NCBI GenBank assembly: GCA_963822955.1
Contig: CAWGJS010000002.1
Location: 1,364,001-1,428,000 of the forward strand
From: JAJYUU01 sp963822955
GTDB taxonomy: Bacteria; Actinomycetota; Actinomycetes; Streptosporangiales; Streptosporangiaceae
DNA length: 64,000 nt
Direction of reading: 5' to 3'
Shown here: piece after piece, positions 34,928 through 44,919 of the stretch
Numbering within the stretch: position 1 is the first letter of the stretch
Layout of the letters: each line of letters opens with the position of its first letter
The notes under the pieces: model-generated
Told to the model about the DNA's origin: nothing
Seen by the model: only the letters and a program-made list of their open reading frames with translations
Database searches by the model: none
Position numbers and translations under genes: made by a program

Positions 34928-35956
34928 TCAACTGCGGCGGCGCTCGGCCGGATCGCTCAGCGCCGGCGGCTCGTATCCGCGGTCAGCCGGATTGAGGTTG
35001 ACACCCGGCGGCACGATCTCGTCGATACGGTCGAGAATGTCGGCGGGCAGCCCGTCGGCCGGCGCGCCGAGCTGGCTCTCCAGGTGCTCCATCGTCCGCG
35101 GGCCGATGATGGCCGACGTCAGCGCCCGATGGCTCAGCACGAACCCGAGCGCAAGGTGAATCAGTGACATGCCTGCTTCGGCGGCGAGCTTAGCCAGCCG
35201 GTCGGCGGCCTCGAGCTTCCGCTGGTTCCCCGGCAGGCTCATGTCGAATCGATGCGGCAGCCGCTGCGCCCGGCGGCTGGACGGCAGGTCGCCGTCCTTC
35301 CGGTACTGGCCGGAGAGCCAGCCGCTGGCCAGCGGCCCCCAGCAGATGACGCCGAGCCGGTATCGCTCGCACGTCGGCAGGACGTCTGCCTCGATGCCGC
35401 GGACGAGCATCGAGTACGGCGGCTGCTCGCAGACGAACCGCTCCCGGGCGCGCTGCTGCGCGGCCCACTGGGCCACGACGATCGATTCGGCCGGGAACGT
35501 GGAATGCCCGGCGTAGCAGATCTTCCCCGCGTGGATCAGGTCCGAGAGCGCGGCAAGAGTCTCGTCGATGTCGGTCGCCGGATCCGGCCGGTGAATCTGG
35601 TACAGGTCGATGTAGTCGGTACCGAGCCTGCGCAGGCTGTTCTCGCACTCCCTGATGAGCCAGCGGCGCGAGTTGCCGCGCTCGTTGACGTCCTCGCCCA
35701 TGACGCCGTGCGCCTTGGTGGCGAGGACGACGTTGGCGCGGCGGCCGCCCGCCAGGGCCCTCCCGACGATCCGCTCGGACTCGCCGGATGAGTACACATC
35801 GGCGGTGTCAATGAAGTTGATGCCCGAGTCCAGCGCCCGGTGGATGATCCGCACCGATTCCTCATGATCGGGGTTGCCCCAGGAGCCGAACATCATCGCC
35901 CCCAGGCAGAGCGGGCTGACCTTGACGCCGGTGGAACCGAGTACGCGCATGCTCAT
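34928..35956 (-). CDS. Aldo/keto reductase
   Basis: NADPH-dependent TIM-barrel oxidoreductase of 342 residues, Tas/YajO-like group. The catalytic tetrad is visible: Asp and Tyr in FIDTADVYSSGESE, Lys in VLATKAHG, His in LYQIHRPDP. The C-terminal NADPH loop appears as HRALTSAIIGPRTMEHLESQ. ATG 35956 (MSMRVLG) matches the family start; the frame upstream runs antisense of the response-regulator gene and is not part of it. Convergent with the GrpB gene. Confidence 0.92.
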   Translation of the reverse strand: MSMRVLGSTGVKVSPLCLGAMMFGSWGNPDHEESVRIIHRALDSGINFIDTADVYSSGESERIVGRALAGGRRANVVLATKAHGVMGEDVNERGNSRRWLIRECENSLRRLGTDYIDLYQIHRPDPATDIDETLAALSDLIHAGKICYAGHSTFPAESIVVAQWAAQQRARERFVCEQPPYSMLVRGIEADVLPTCERYRLGVICWGPLASGWLSGQYRKDGDLPSSRRAQRLPHRFDMSLPGNQRKLEAADRLAKLAAEAGMSLIHLALGFVLSHRALTSAIIGPRTMEHLESQLGAPADGLPADILDRIDEIVPPGVNLNPADRGYEPPALSDPAERRRS

Positions 35957-36021
35957 ATCGCTCAGCCTATGGCCCGCGTAATCGCCAGCCGGGCAGCGGC
36001 TCCCGATCGGGACTGGCGCGG

Positions 36022-36722
36022 CTAGGCCGTCGTTCCGGGCGCCGGGAGCATGCCAAGCTCGATCGCCCTGGTGACCGCGGCCGTCCGGTCGGAGACGCCG
36101 AGCTTGCCGAACGCCCGGAGCAGATGCGTCTTGACCGTCGCCTCGCTGATGTAAAGCGCGCGGCCGATTTCCGCGTTCGTCTGGCCGCGCGCGACAAGCA
36201 TCAGCACTTCGGTCTCCCGCGCTGACAGCGGCTCTGTGGCGGGGCGGCGCAGGTGCGAGACAGCAGGCCGGCCACGGTCGGGCCCAGGACGGTCTCGCCC
36301 CGCGCCGCGGCCCTGATCGCGGTGACCAGATCCGACCGCGGCGTGTCCTTGAGCAGGTAGCCCGTCGCGCCGGCCTCGACGGCGCGGACGATGTCGGCGT
36401 CGGTCTCATAGGTGGTGAGCACGACGACCCTGGTGCTTGGCGCCGTCGCCAGGATGCCGGCCGTGGCCAGCACCCCGTCGCCGCCGGGCATCCGCAGGTC
36501 CATCAGGACGACGTCGGGCCGATGCAGCCTGGCCATCGTGACCGCCTCGTCGCCCGATCCGGCCTCGCCGACCACGCTGATGCCCGGCTCCGCCGCGAGC
36601 ATCCCGCGCAGGCCCTCGCGCACAACTGGATGATCATCGACGATCAGAACCGTTACCTGGTCGGGCGGGCAGTCCGCTGAAGCTGCCCCGTTCCCGTTGC
36701 GGGTGTGATTGTGTGCGGTCAT
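36022..36722 (-). pseudogene. NarL/LuxR-type response regulator, frameshifted in this sequence
   Basis: Partner of the histidine kinase at 36719. The receiver domain is intact: VTVLIVDDHPVVREGLR, the phospho-acceptor Asp in VVLMDLRMPGGD, the Thr switch in VVVLTTYETDADIV, and LLKDTPR. After VAGLLSR the frame changes at about 36251-36256, equivalent to one missing base. The LuxR HTH then follows: LSARETEVLMLVARGQTNAE, ALYISEATVKTHLLRAFGK, LGVSDRTAAV. Both parts are fully conserved, so a sequence error is likely. The ATG overlaps the kinase stop. Confidence 0.85.
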
Positions 36723-37984
36723 GTCGGGACCTCGACCTGCACCGACGTTCCCTGCGCTGGTGCGCTGACGACGGCGACCGTGCCGCCCGCGTCGTCGACC
36801 CGCGCGCGCATGCCGCTCAGGCCGTAACCGCCGTTGACCACTGCCGGGTCGAACCCGGCTCCATCGTCGGTCACCTCTAGCCCGATGCGGTCGGTGCCAT
36901 AACGGAGGCGGACCGCGACGTTCTGCGCGGCGGCGTGCTTGCGGACATTCGCGAGCGCCTCCTGCCCCGCCCGCAGCAGCACGACCTCGGTGGCGGCAGG
37001 CAGGCGCCGCCCGGTTCCGTCGACCGAGAAGCTCGCCGCGATACCAAGCTCAGCGCCGGCCCGCTGGGTGATCCGGCGCAGCGCGTCCTCCAGCGTTCCG
37101 GCCTGAAGCTGAGCCGAGGCCAGACCTCCGACAAGGCTCCGCGCTTCGGCCAGGTTCTCGCGCGCGGTCTGCGCGGCCAGGCTGAGCTGGCTGCGCGCAG
37201 TTTCCGGCGACAGCTCGAGCTGCGCCTCGGCCGCCTGGACGAGCATCAGGATGCTGGAGAAGCCCTGGGCGAGCGTGTCGTGAATCTCCCCGGCCAGACG
37301 CTGCCGTTCGGTCATCGCGCCCGCCTGCCGGCTTACCTCGGCCAGCTCCGCTCGGGTCGCCTCGAGCTGGGCAATCAGGCCCGCGCGCTCGTCGCTCTGG
37401 GTGATGATCCCGCCGATGTACCGGCCGAAGGCGGTGGTGAACGCGACGATCGCAACGAAGAGCGCGATCGCGGTTTCCACGCCATAGATGCTCTGGCTCC
37501 AGTACGCAACCGATGACGCGCCGAGTGCCGTGAACGCGACCGCGGGGATGAGCGCCCGGCGGGCCGGGAGCGCGTGGTAGCACTGCGGCAGCAGCGCAAT
37601 GGACAGGAACCAGGCGTTGGGCGCCAGCAGCACGCCGACCGCATACAGCAGGACGAGGCCGGTCAGGTAGATGACCGAGCGGCTGGTCACGGTGCCCTCG
37701 GCTGAGCGCAGGTGCGGGCGGCCGATCAGGAAGTACCACGGGGCCATCGCGGCTATCGCGCCCACCGCGATCGCCGTCCGGTCGGTCGGTCCGGTCGAGA
37801 CCGCGACCGCCGCCAGGACGGCGACGAAGACGACCGCGTACAGGACGTCCCACCGCGGCATGCCGCCGTCCCGCGCGTTGCCGCTGATCGCAGCGGAGCT
37901 GCAGGTGCTGTCCGCGGCCTCGGCCGTCGCCGGCGGCACGGCTAGCCGTCCCGTCTCGACCGCCAGCGGAACGTCGTCAGGCAT
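36719..37984 (-). CDS. Membrane sensor histidine kinase (DesK/NarX type, HisKA_3)
   Basis: About six N-terminal membrane segments (residues 45-190) are followed by a coiled linker and the HisKA_3 dimerisation domain ERQRLAGEIHDTLAQGF, with the phospho-accepting His. The HATPase domain then shows EALANVRKHAAAQNV (N box) and VTDDGAGFD plus GYGLSGMRARV (G boxes). It overlaps the permease gene by 43 nt and the response-regulator gene by 4 nt. ATG 37984 has a GAGG site 9-10 nt upstream. It probably senses membrane or drug stress relieved by the co-encoded ABC exporter. Confidence 0.9.
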   Translation of the reverse strand: MPDDVPLAVETGRLAVPPATAEAADSTCSSAAISGNARDGGMPRWDVLYAVVFVAVLAAVAVSTGPTDRTAIAVGAIAAMAPWYFLIGRPHLRSAEGTVTSRSVIYLTGLVLLYAVGVLLAPNAWFLSIALLPQCYHALPARRALIPAVAFTALGASSVAYWSQSIYGVETAIALFVAIVAFTTAFGRYIGGIITQSDERAGLIAQLEATRAELAEVSRQAGAMTERQRLAGEIHDTLAQGFSSILMLVQAAEAQLELSPETARSQLSLAAQTARENLAEARSLVGGLASAQLQAGTLEDALRRITQRAGAELGIAASFSVDGTGRRLPAATEVVLLRAGQEALANVRKHAAAQNVAVRLRYGTDRIGLEVTDDGAGFDPAVVNGGYGLSGMRARVDDAGGTVAVVSAPAQGTSVQVEVPT

Positions 37985-38796
37985 AGCACCAATCCTCCGA
38001 TAGTCCAGGCCGCCAGCACTAGGGCGGTCTGTCCGTGTTGCCAGGCGTGGGAAGGCTCGAGGCTAGCCGCCTGGGCGGGCAGGAACACCGAGCGCAGGCC
38101 CTGGCTCATCCATTTGAGCGGGAAGACCGCGGCGATGTGCTGCAGCCATGGCGGCACGTCGCTGAACGGCACGTAGATGCCAGAGATGAACTGGAGCACC
38201 AGGAACGGCAGCGTGATCACCGGGAACGAGTTCGTCGCGGAGCTCGCCAGGCTGCTGATGCCGATGCCGATCAGCGAGCACGCGATGGTGCCCAGGACGA
38301 ATATCCACGCCAGCGTCCACCACTTGGCTGCCGACGTCGGCAGGTGCAGATGATAGAAGGCCATCCCGACCGCGATCAGTACGGCCACCTCGGCGATCGT
38401 GCAGACGAAGACCTCAATGATCTTGCCGATGAAGTAGGCGGCGGGTGACATCGGCGTGCCCCGCAGCCGCTTCAGAGTCCCGCGCTCGCGCTCGGCGGCG
38501 ATGGTCAGCCCGAGGTTCTGGAAGCTGGTCGCGGCGATGCCGCCCGCGATCATTCCCGCCGTGAACAGCTGGCCGATGGTCACGCCGTGCGCGGCCGCCT
38601 GCTTGCCGAAGATCGAGCCAAGAAGGACCAGGAGGATCGCGGGCAGGGCGAACACGAAGCCGACTGTCTGTCGCTCGCGGAAGAAGGCCCGGACCTCCAG
38701 CCGGCCCCTCGCCAGGCCGGTCCGCACGGCGCCGGGCAGGCGCTTGGGCTCGCCGCGGAGCTGCGCGGCGGAGGTGACAATCGGGCTGGCGGTCAT
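37942..38796 (-). CDS. ABC-2 type transporter permease
   Basis: 284 residues with six predicted membrane spans of the ABC-2 class: FVFALPAILLVLLGSIFGK, LFTAGMIAGGIAATSFQNLG, RERGTLKRLRGTPMSPAAYF (the cytoplasmic coupling region), and FPVITLPFLVLQFISGIYVP. It is the membrane half of a DrrAB-like exporter. ATG 38796 overlaps the ATPase stop (ATGA). The continuous open frame into the ATPase gene comes only from a frameshift there, not from a fused protein. Confidence 0.9.
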   Translation of the reverse strand: MTASPIVTSAAQLRGEPKRLPGAVRTGLARGRLEVRAFFRERQTVGFVFALPAILLVLLGSIFGKQAAAHGVTIGQLFTAGMIAGGIAATSFQNLGLTIAAERERGTLKRLRGTPMSPAAYFIGKIIEVFVCTIAEVAVLIAVGMAFYHLHLPTSAAKWWTLAWIFVLGTIACSLIGIGISSLASSATNSFPVITLPFLVLQFISGIYVPFSDVPPWLQHIAAVFPLKWMSQGLRSVFLPAQAASLEPSHAWQHGQTALVLAAWTIGGLVLCLTTFRWRSRRDG

Positions 38797-39639
38797 CGGC
38801 CTGCTCCAATCAGTTCCAGGTACACGTCTTCGAGGCTTGGCCGGACGACAGAAAGGCCGGGCACTTCGCCGCCGAACTGGGCTGCCAGAGCGGTCACGAC
38901 CTCGGTCGGCGCCGCCGTCTGCACGGTTCGCCTGCCCTCCGGCGCGTCCCAGCTGACCTGCGCGTCCTGCGCTTCCCGTCCGCCGATGGCGGCCGGGCTC
39001 GCCGAGCGCGACAACCTGGCCGCGTGCGAGTACTGCCACGCGATCGGCGAGCGCCTCGGCCTCGGCCAGGTAGTGGGTGGTCAGCAGAATCGTGGTGCCG
39101 TCCGCGGCCAGGTTCCTGATGAGGTCCCAGAACTGCCGGCGGGCCTCCGGATCAAATCCGGTGGTCGGCTCGTCCAGGAACAGCAGCTCCGGACGGCCGA
39201 TGATGCCCAGCGCGACGTCGAGCCTGCGCCGCTGGCCGCCTGATAGCTGGTGCCCGCGGCGCCGCTCGAGCCCGGCGAGGCCGGTGAGCTCGATCACCTC
39301 CGCCGGATCCCGCGGCTGCGGGTAAAAGCCGGCGAACATCCCGACCATCTCGGCCACCGTGAGTTCCGGCTCCGCGGTCAGCTGCAGGACGATCCCGATC
39401 CTGGCCCGCCAGTCCCGGCCAGCGCTGGCCGGGTCCTCGCCGAGCACCGCAACCGTGCCACCGTCCCGGTCACGGTAGCCCTCGAGGATCTCCACCGTGG
39501 TGGTCTTGCCGGCCCCGTTCGGGCCCACCAGCGCGAACACCTCGCCGCGGCTGATGTCCAGATCGACATGGTTGACTGCGATCGACGGGCCGTAGCTCTT
39601 GCGGAGCCCGCGAACTGTGATGGCACTCTCGTCGCTCAT
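38793..39639 (-). pseudogene. ABC transporter ATP-binding protein, frameshifted in this sequence
   Basis: ATPase of a DrrA-like export system. Walker A GPNGAGKTTT, signature LSGGQRRRLDVALG, Walker B LLFLDEPTTGFD and the switch His in TTHYLAEAEAL are intact. After VVALGEP the frame must move by one surplus base in GGG 38995-38997. It then continues AAIGGREAQDAQVSWD and ends GLSVVRPSLEDVYLELIGAG, the expected C-terminus, with its TGA overlapping the permease ATG. ATG 39639 is the family-like start. Confidence 0.87.
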
Positions 39640-39731
39640 AACATCAAGGTTGGCGGCCGCCGCCTGATCCCGCGCCGGTCGAGCGGCTGCACCTGGTGTC
39701 CATCGTCCGGTGGACACCGCCTGCTCGACAT

Positions 39732-40676
39732 CTACGCGGCAGCGGGCAGAGTAAGCAGGCCCGGTATCGGGTGACCGGCCCGGAGCGCACCAGCGATGTC
39801 CTGCAGGATCCGGGCTGGCTCGGTGCGCACTTGATGCGGGCTGACGTGCAGGGCGCGAATCCCGACTGCGGCGAGCCGGTCATACCGCCGCATGGTCTGC
39901 TCCCACTCGTCCGGCCCGAGATGCCACTCGCGCGAGTCGATCTCCGCCGCTACCGCGGCCTCCGGCCACCAGGCGTCCGGCACTGCGAGCAGCTTCCCGT
40001 GCCACATCAGCCGCGGGTTGAACAGAGGCTGCGGCAACCCGGACTTCCTGATGAGATCGCGGAAGTCGGCCTCGGCGGGCGACCGGATCCCGTCAGACAC
40101 CTCGGCGAGCACCGATCTGAACAGCAGCGAGCCACGCACCGGGCCCTGCGCTAACTCAGCGGCCAGATCCGCAACGGTGCACAAGCCCTTCTGAACGGCG
40201 CTCGCCACCACCGCCCGGACGTCGGACCTCTTGGTTAGGTCAAGAACGGCGTCCGCCACTGCCCTGGCCGCCGGCGCGTAACGGACGGCCAGGTCGCGTG
40301 TTTCCGGATCAGGCATCCTCGACGTGCGGTGAACCGCGACGAAAGCCCGGCTGGCGCGCTGTCGGCTGGCGGGTACGAGCACATGTATGCGCCGGGTTTC
40401 CGGCGCCTTGACCTGGTAGTGGCGTAACGCGGTCCCGGCAGTTATGACGCTCGCTGGGCCTGCATACAGTAGCGCGGCAGTCGCGAGTTGCATCAGCGTC
40501 GGCTCTCCGGTCGACGCCAGGTACACGCCTGGCAGCAGCCGCTGCCAGGGCCCGCCTGGCCGAGCCCGGTGCCGAAGCGCGTCAGGCGTCAGCCCGCAGG
40601 CGAGCGCCTGCGGCCTCGATAACACGCCCCGCTGGAAGTGGAAGAGGAAGGCGCCCTCGCGGTCGTCCGACGGCAT
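39732..40676 (-). CDS. AbiEi-antitoxin-like/DUF559-like protein
   Basis: 314 residues. The N-terminal winged helix (GVLSRPQALACGLTPDALRH, WQRLLPGVYLASTG) resembles AbiEi antitoxin domains. The C-terminal part (SGLPQPLFNPRLMWHGKLLA, VPDAWWPEAAVAAEIDSREW, YDRLAAVGIRALHVSPHQV) resembles the DUF559/Vsr-like endonuclease fold with a D-x(n)-E-x-D-like core. Such proteins are frequent single genes in actinomycetes. There is no AbiEii-type toxin next to it, so a functional toxin-antitoxin pair is not supported. Confidence 0.75.
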   Translation of the reverse strand: MPSDDREGAFLFHFQRGVLSRPQALACGLTPDALRHRARPGGPWQRLLPGVYLASTGEPTLMQLATAALLYAGPASVITAGTALRHYQVKAPETRRIHVLVPASRQRASRAFVAVHRTSRMPDPETRDLAVRYAPAARAVADAVLDLTKRSDVRAVVASAVQKGLCTVADLAAELAQGPVRGSLLFRSVLAEVSDGIRSPAEADFRDLIRKSGLPQPLFNPRLMWHGKLLAVPDAWWPEAAVAAEIDSREWHLGPDEWEQTMRRYDRLAAVGIRALHVSPHQVRTEPARILQDIAGALRAGHPIPGLLTLPAAA

Positions 40677-40717
40677 GTGTCAAGACTGGCAGCCGGTACC
40701 GACAACGAGCCGCTCCA

Positions 40718-40769
40718 TGATCGTTGTTGATCCAGGGGGCCTATAGCCCCCCTACCTTCACAACGATCA
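40718..40769 (+). repeat. 52-bp palindromic repeat, copy 2
   Basis: Same element as at 21376-21427: outer TGATCGTTGT/ACAACGATCA arms and an inner G5C/GC5 hairpin, with one four-base difference. It lies 79 bp upstream of valS and 41 bp upstream of the leftward AbiEi-like gene. Confidence 0.7.
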
Positions 40770-40847
40770 CGGAAGCACGGCCCACGAGGGCCGCCGCCGC
40801 GGGATACTGGCGTGCGGCCGCTGGACGCGAGCGCTATCCTTCACGGC

Positions 40848-43479
40848 ATGAGCACCGATTCGCACCGCATCCCGGCCCAGCCGACGCTGGATGGCCTCGA
40901 GGACAAGTGGACGCAGCGGTGGGCCAAGGAGCGTGTAGTACAGGTTTGACCGCTCCAAGAGCCGCGGCGACGTCTACGCGATTGACACTCCGCCGCTAAC
41001 CGCCAGCGGCTCGCTCCATCTCGGGCACGCCTTCTCCTACAGCCAGACCGACGTCATCGCGCGCTTTCAGCGCATGCGCGGCAAGGAAGTCTTCTACCCG
41101 GTCGGCTGGGATGACAACGGGCTGGCGACCGAGCGCCGGGTGCAGAACTTCTACGGCGTGCGCTGCGACCCGTCACTCCCTTATCAGCCGGGCTTCAATC
41201 CGCCGCTGGCAGGCAGCGCCCGCGCGCTCACGCCCAGCGAACAGGTGCCGGTCTCCCGGCGCAACTTCGTGGAACTCTGCCGGCAGCTCACCGAACTCGA
41301 CGAGCGCGCGTACGCGGAGGCCTGGCGGCGACTCGGGCTGTCGGTGGACTGGGAGATCAGCTACCGCACGATTGACGACCGTGTGCAGGCCGTCTCCCAG
41401 CTCGCGTTCCTTCGGAACCTGGCCCGCGGAGAGGCGTACCAGGCGGAGGCGCCGGCACTGTGGGACGTGACCTTCGGCACCGCCGTGGCGCAGGCTGAGA
41501 TTGAAGACCGGGAGACCCCGGGCACCTTCATCCGGCTGGCATTCACGCTCACCGACGGCCCCCATGAGAGGGAACGGGGTAGCTCGGGCCAGGCCGCCGC
41601 CCGCCAGGCGGAGGTCATCGTGGCGACCACGCGGCCGGAACTGCTGGCTGGCTGCGTCGCGCTCGTGGCCCATCCGGACGACGAGCGTTACGCACCGCTG
41701 TTCGGCTCGACGTGCACGACGCCGCTGTTCGGGGTGCGTGTGCCGATCCTCGCGCACCGCCTCGCTGACCGGGCCAAGGGAACCGGTCTGGTGATGGTCT
41801 GCACGTTCGGCGACATGACCGACGTGACCTGGTGGCGCGACCTCCAGCTGGAGACAAGGCCGGTGCTCGGCCCAGACGGCCGGCTGCTGGCCGATCCGCC
41901 CACGGGGATAATCAGCGAGACTGGCCGCGCTGCGTACGCGCAGATCGCCGGGCGGCCGGCGAAGGTCGCCAGGCATCTGGTGACCGACCTGCTGCACACT
42001 GCTGGACAGCTGCGCGGCGAGCCTGAGCCGGTCCGGCATGTAGTGAAGTACTACGAGTACGGGCAGGCACCGCTCGAGATCATCACCACCCGTCAGTGGT
42101 ACATCCGCAACGGCAGCCGCTCAGCGGACCTGGCGAAGGCGCTGCTCGCCCAGGGCCGCGAGCTCAGCTGGCATCCGGCGTACATGCGCGCCCGATTCGA
42201 GCACTGGGTGGAGGGCCTGACCGGCGACTGGCTGATCAGCCGCCAGCGCTACAACGGCGTGCCGGTCCCGCTCTGGTACCCCATCGACGCGCACGGCCAG
42301 GTGCAGCAGGACAGCCCGATCGTGCCCGCCGAGGCCGACCTGCCGGTGGATCCGGCTGCCGACGCTCCGCGCGGCTACACCCCGCAACAGCGCGGCCAGC
42401 CGGGCGGGTTCGCCGCCGACCCGGACGTGATGGACACCTGGGCCACCTCGTCACTGACCCCCCAGATAGCTGGCGGCTGGCCGGCCGACCGCGACCTGAT
42501 GGACCGGGTCTTCCCGATGGACCTCCGGCCGCAGGCACACGAGATCATCAGGACCTGGCTGTTCTATACGGTCCTGCGCTCTCACGTCGAGCACGGCGTC
42601 CTGCCGTGGCAGCACGCGGCGATCTCAGGCTGGATCCTGGACCCCGACCGGAAGAAGATGTCCAAGTCCAAGGGCAACGCGGTCACGCCCCTGGACCTGC
42701 TGCGAGAGCACGGCACGGACGCGGTCAGGTACTGGGCCACCAGCGCGCGGCTCGGCGTGGACACGGCATTCGACCTCGCCCAGATCAAGATCGGCCGGCG
42801 GCTCGCCATCAAGATCCTTAATGCCGGCCGGTTCGTGCTGGGATTCGACCCGCCTGCGCATCATGGCAACGACGGCAGCCACCCGGTCAGCGAGCCAATC
42901 GACCGGGCGCTGCTGCAGCGCCTGGCGAGCGTGGTCGAGCGCTGCACGAGGGCCCTTGACGGCTATGACCACGCTGCAGCGCTGGATCTGGCCGAGCGGT
43001 TCTTCTGGTTCTTCTGCGATGACTACCTGGAGCTGGTGAAGGGGCGCGCCTATGGCGAGCATGGACCGGCGGCGGCGTCCTCGGCGGTAACCGCGCTGCG
43101 CATCGGGCTGTCGGTCATCCTGCGGCTGCTTGCCCCGTTCGTGCCGTTCGTGACCGAGGAAGTCTGGTCCTGGTGGCAGGACGGGTCAGTGCACCGGGCG
43201 CCCTGGCCTGACGCCGCGGGCCTCCGCGACCAGGCAGGGCCGGCAGATGAGACCGTGATCGAGTCTGCTGTGGCAGCGATCACCGCGATCAGGAAGGCCA
43301 AGTCGCAGGCGCAGCTCCGGATGAAGGATCCAGTGCGATTGCTCGTCCTGACCGCGAGACAGCAGAGCATCGACGCACTGGCGGCCGCGAGCCAGGATGT
43401 CATGTCGGCCGGCCGGGTCGCGCAGATCGAGCTGCGTCAAGCGGACGAGGCGGAGCCGGTCCACGACATCGTCGTGTAG
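40848..43479 (+). pseudogene. valS: Valyl-tRNA synthetase, frameshifted near its start in this sequence
   Basis: Class I synthetase charging tRNA-Val, about 876 residues once repaired. From ATG 40848 the N-terminus reads DSHRIPAQPTLDGLEDKWTQ then WAKERV. A surplus base at about 40938 moves the frame, after which YRFDRSKSRGDVYAIDTPP, the HIGH-like SGSLHLGHAFSY, GWDDNGLATERRVQNFYGV, the editing domain (IVATTRPELLAGCVALVAHP) and KMSKSKGN follow. Near the end, AVAAITAIRKAKSQAQLRM is the anticodon-stem region. The synthetase is normally essential, so the indel is probably an error unless another copy exists. Confidence 0.9.
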
Positions 43480-43624
43480 GCCCCGCCCCTCCCCTCCCCA
43501 TCCGCTGACCGGCTGCTCAGCGTCTAGCAAGGGTCGACGGCCACAACCGGTCAGACCCCGGATGCGCAGAGCCCCGGAAAAATACGTGCCGCTGATCGGC
43601 TCGCGACCCGTACGGTGCTGAGCT

Positions 43625-43996
43625 ATGGGCTCATTCATCAAGACGGTTACGTTCGACTGCTCAGACGTGATTGCGCTGGCCGGGTTCTGGGCTGCGGCGC
43701 TCGGCACCGACGTCGATGAGGACGCCACTAGCGACCGTGCCTACGTAGAAGCGCCCGGCTGGGGCGGCCCGAACATGTGGTTTGTCCGGGTGCCTGAGCC
43801 GAGGGCAGCTAAGAACCGGATGCACTTCGACTTGCGGGCGCCGGTCACCATGGCGGACGAGGTCAGCCGGCTCCAGGCCATGGGGGCTACTGTGGTCGAG
43901 CGGTTCGCAGGGCATACGATCATGGACGACCCGGAGGGCAATGTCTTCTGCGTCGAGTTGGGTCCTGCCGATTCACTGGGCCCGGCCGGATCGTAG
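43625..43996 (+). CDS. VOC family (glyoxalase-like) protein
   Basis: Single vicinal-oxygen-chelate domain pair in 123 residues. VTFDCSDVIALAGFWAAALG opens the first beta-alpha-beta unit, MHFDLRAPVTMADEVSRLQA the second, and DDPEGNVFCVELGP is the usual closing strand with the metal Glu. The specific substrate of this subgroup (glyoxalase-like DUF) is unknown. It is a single gene between valS and msrB. Confidence 0.85.
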   Translation: MGSFIKTVTFDCSDVIALAGFWAAALGTDVDEDATSDRAYVEAPGWGGPNMWFVRVPEPRAAKNRMHFDLRAPVTMADEVSRLQAMGATVVERFAGHTIMDDPEGNVFCVELGPADSLGPAGS

Positions 43997-44069
43997 CGCC
44001 GACCTGCTCGCCTGCATCCACGGCCGCCGGCCGGGAGAGCTGGGTCACCCGGCAGGTAGTCTCGGATTC

Positions 44070-44468
44070 ATGGCGAAGGTAGAGCTGTCAGACCAGGAAT
44101 GGCGGGACAGGCTGTCCCCTGAGGAATATCGCGTTCTGCGCGAAGCAGGGACGGAGGCCCCGTTCACCGGGGAATACACCGACACTGAGACCAAGGGCGT
44201 CTACAAGTGCCGGGCTTGCGGCGCTGAGCTGTTCAGGTCGAACGCGAAGTTCCATTCCGGCTGCGGCTGGCCAAGCTTCTACGAGCCCAGCGAAGACGAC
44301 GCGGTGATACTCCTCGAGGACAGGTCGCTCGGCCGGGCCCGCACCGAGGTGCGCTGCGCTTCGTGCAACAGTCACCTCGGCCACGTGTTCGAGGGCGAGG
44401 GCTATAGCGTGCCGACCGACCAGCGCTGGTGCATCAACTCGGTGTCGCTGACGCTCGACGAGGAGTGA
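44070..44468 (+). CDS. msrB: Peptide-methionine (R)-S-oxide reductase MsrB
   Basis: Repairs methionine-R-sulphoxide in proteins. The zinc cysteines are in YKCRACGAEL and RCASCNSHLG, GCGWPSFYEP is the family signature, and the catalytic Cys is in RWCINSVSL near the C-terminus. Length of 132 matches single-domain MsrB. ATG 44070 is chosen because the open frame further upstream overlaps the VOC gene. Its stop overlaps the start of the cupin gene (GTGA). Confidence 0.95.
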   Translation: MAKVELSDQEWRDRLSPEEYRVLREAGTEAPFTGEYTDTETKGVYKCRACGAELFRSNAKFHSGCGWPSFYEPSEDDAVILLEDRSLGRARTEVRCASCNSHLGHVFEGEGYSVPTDQRWCINSVSLTLDEE

Positions 44469-44911
44469 CTGGCGTCGAGCCATCTGCGCCGGACGCCCGG
44501 GCGGCCGGCCAGGACGCCGCGCGGCTGAAGCTGATCCGCCCTGGCGAACTCTCGGCCGCCACCGCGCAGACCAGCGGAATGATCCGGTCGGCCGCGATCT
44601 CGGGCGAGCTGACCGGCGCCCGGTCGCTATGGATGGGCCGGACCGAGCTGCCGCCCGGCATTAACTCTGGCGACCACCACCACGGTGAATCCGAGACGGG
44701 CATCTATGTCGTGACCGGAACCCCGGTGTTCGTCTGCCGCGACCCGCTCACCGGCGAGTTGACCCGGCTGGAGACCCAGCCGGGCGACTATGTCTGGGTT
44801 CCGCCGCACGTTCCGCACCGGGAAGAGAACCCCTCGCCCGATGAGCTTGCGGTCGTGGTGATCGCCAGGTCCACTCAGGACGCAATCGTGATCAACGTGG
44901 ACGCTCTCTAA
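44465..44911 (+). CDS. Cupin-domain protein
   Basis: Small single-cupin protein of 148 residues. The metal-binding motif 1 is GDHHHGESETGIYVVTG (His, His, Glu) and motif 2 is PGDYVWVPPHVPHREENPS with the last His. It is translationally coupled to msrB through a GTGA overlap with a GAGGA site. Cupins of this kind are dioxygenases, isomerases or binding proteins; the substrate is unknown. Confidence 0.85.
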   Translation: MTGVEPSAPDARAAGQDAARLKLIRPGELSAATAQTSGMIRSAAISGELTGARSLWMGRTELPPGINSGDHHHGESETGIYVVTGTPVFVCRDPLTGELTRLETQPGDYVWVPPHVPHREENPSPDELAVVVIARSTQDAIVINVDAL

Positions 44912-44919
44912 CCCGCCCG

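Noticed and set aside
37942..39717. A single 591-codon open frame joining the ABC ATPase and permease
   Set aside because: The middle segment is out-of-frame sequence. The real ATPase C-terminus lies in another frame and ends where the permease begins, so this is a frameshift artefact, not a fusion protein.
39732..40676. Complete AbiE-type toxin-antitoxin module
   Set aside because: Only an AbiEi-like protein with a DUF559-like C-terminus is present; no AbiEii-like nucleotidyltransferase is adjacent.
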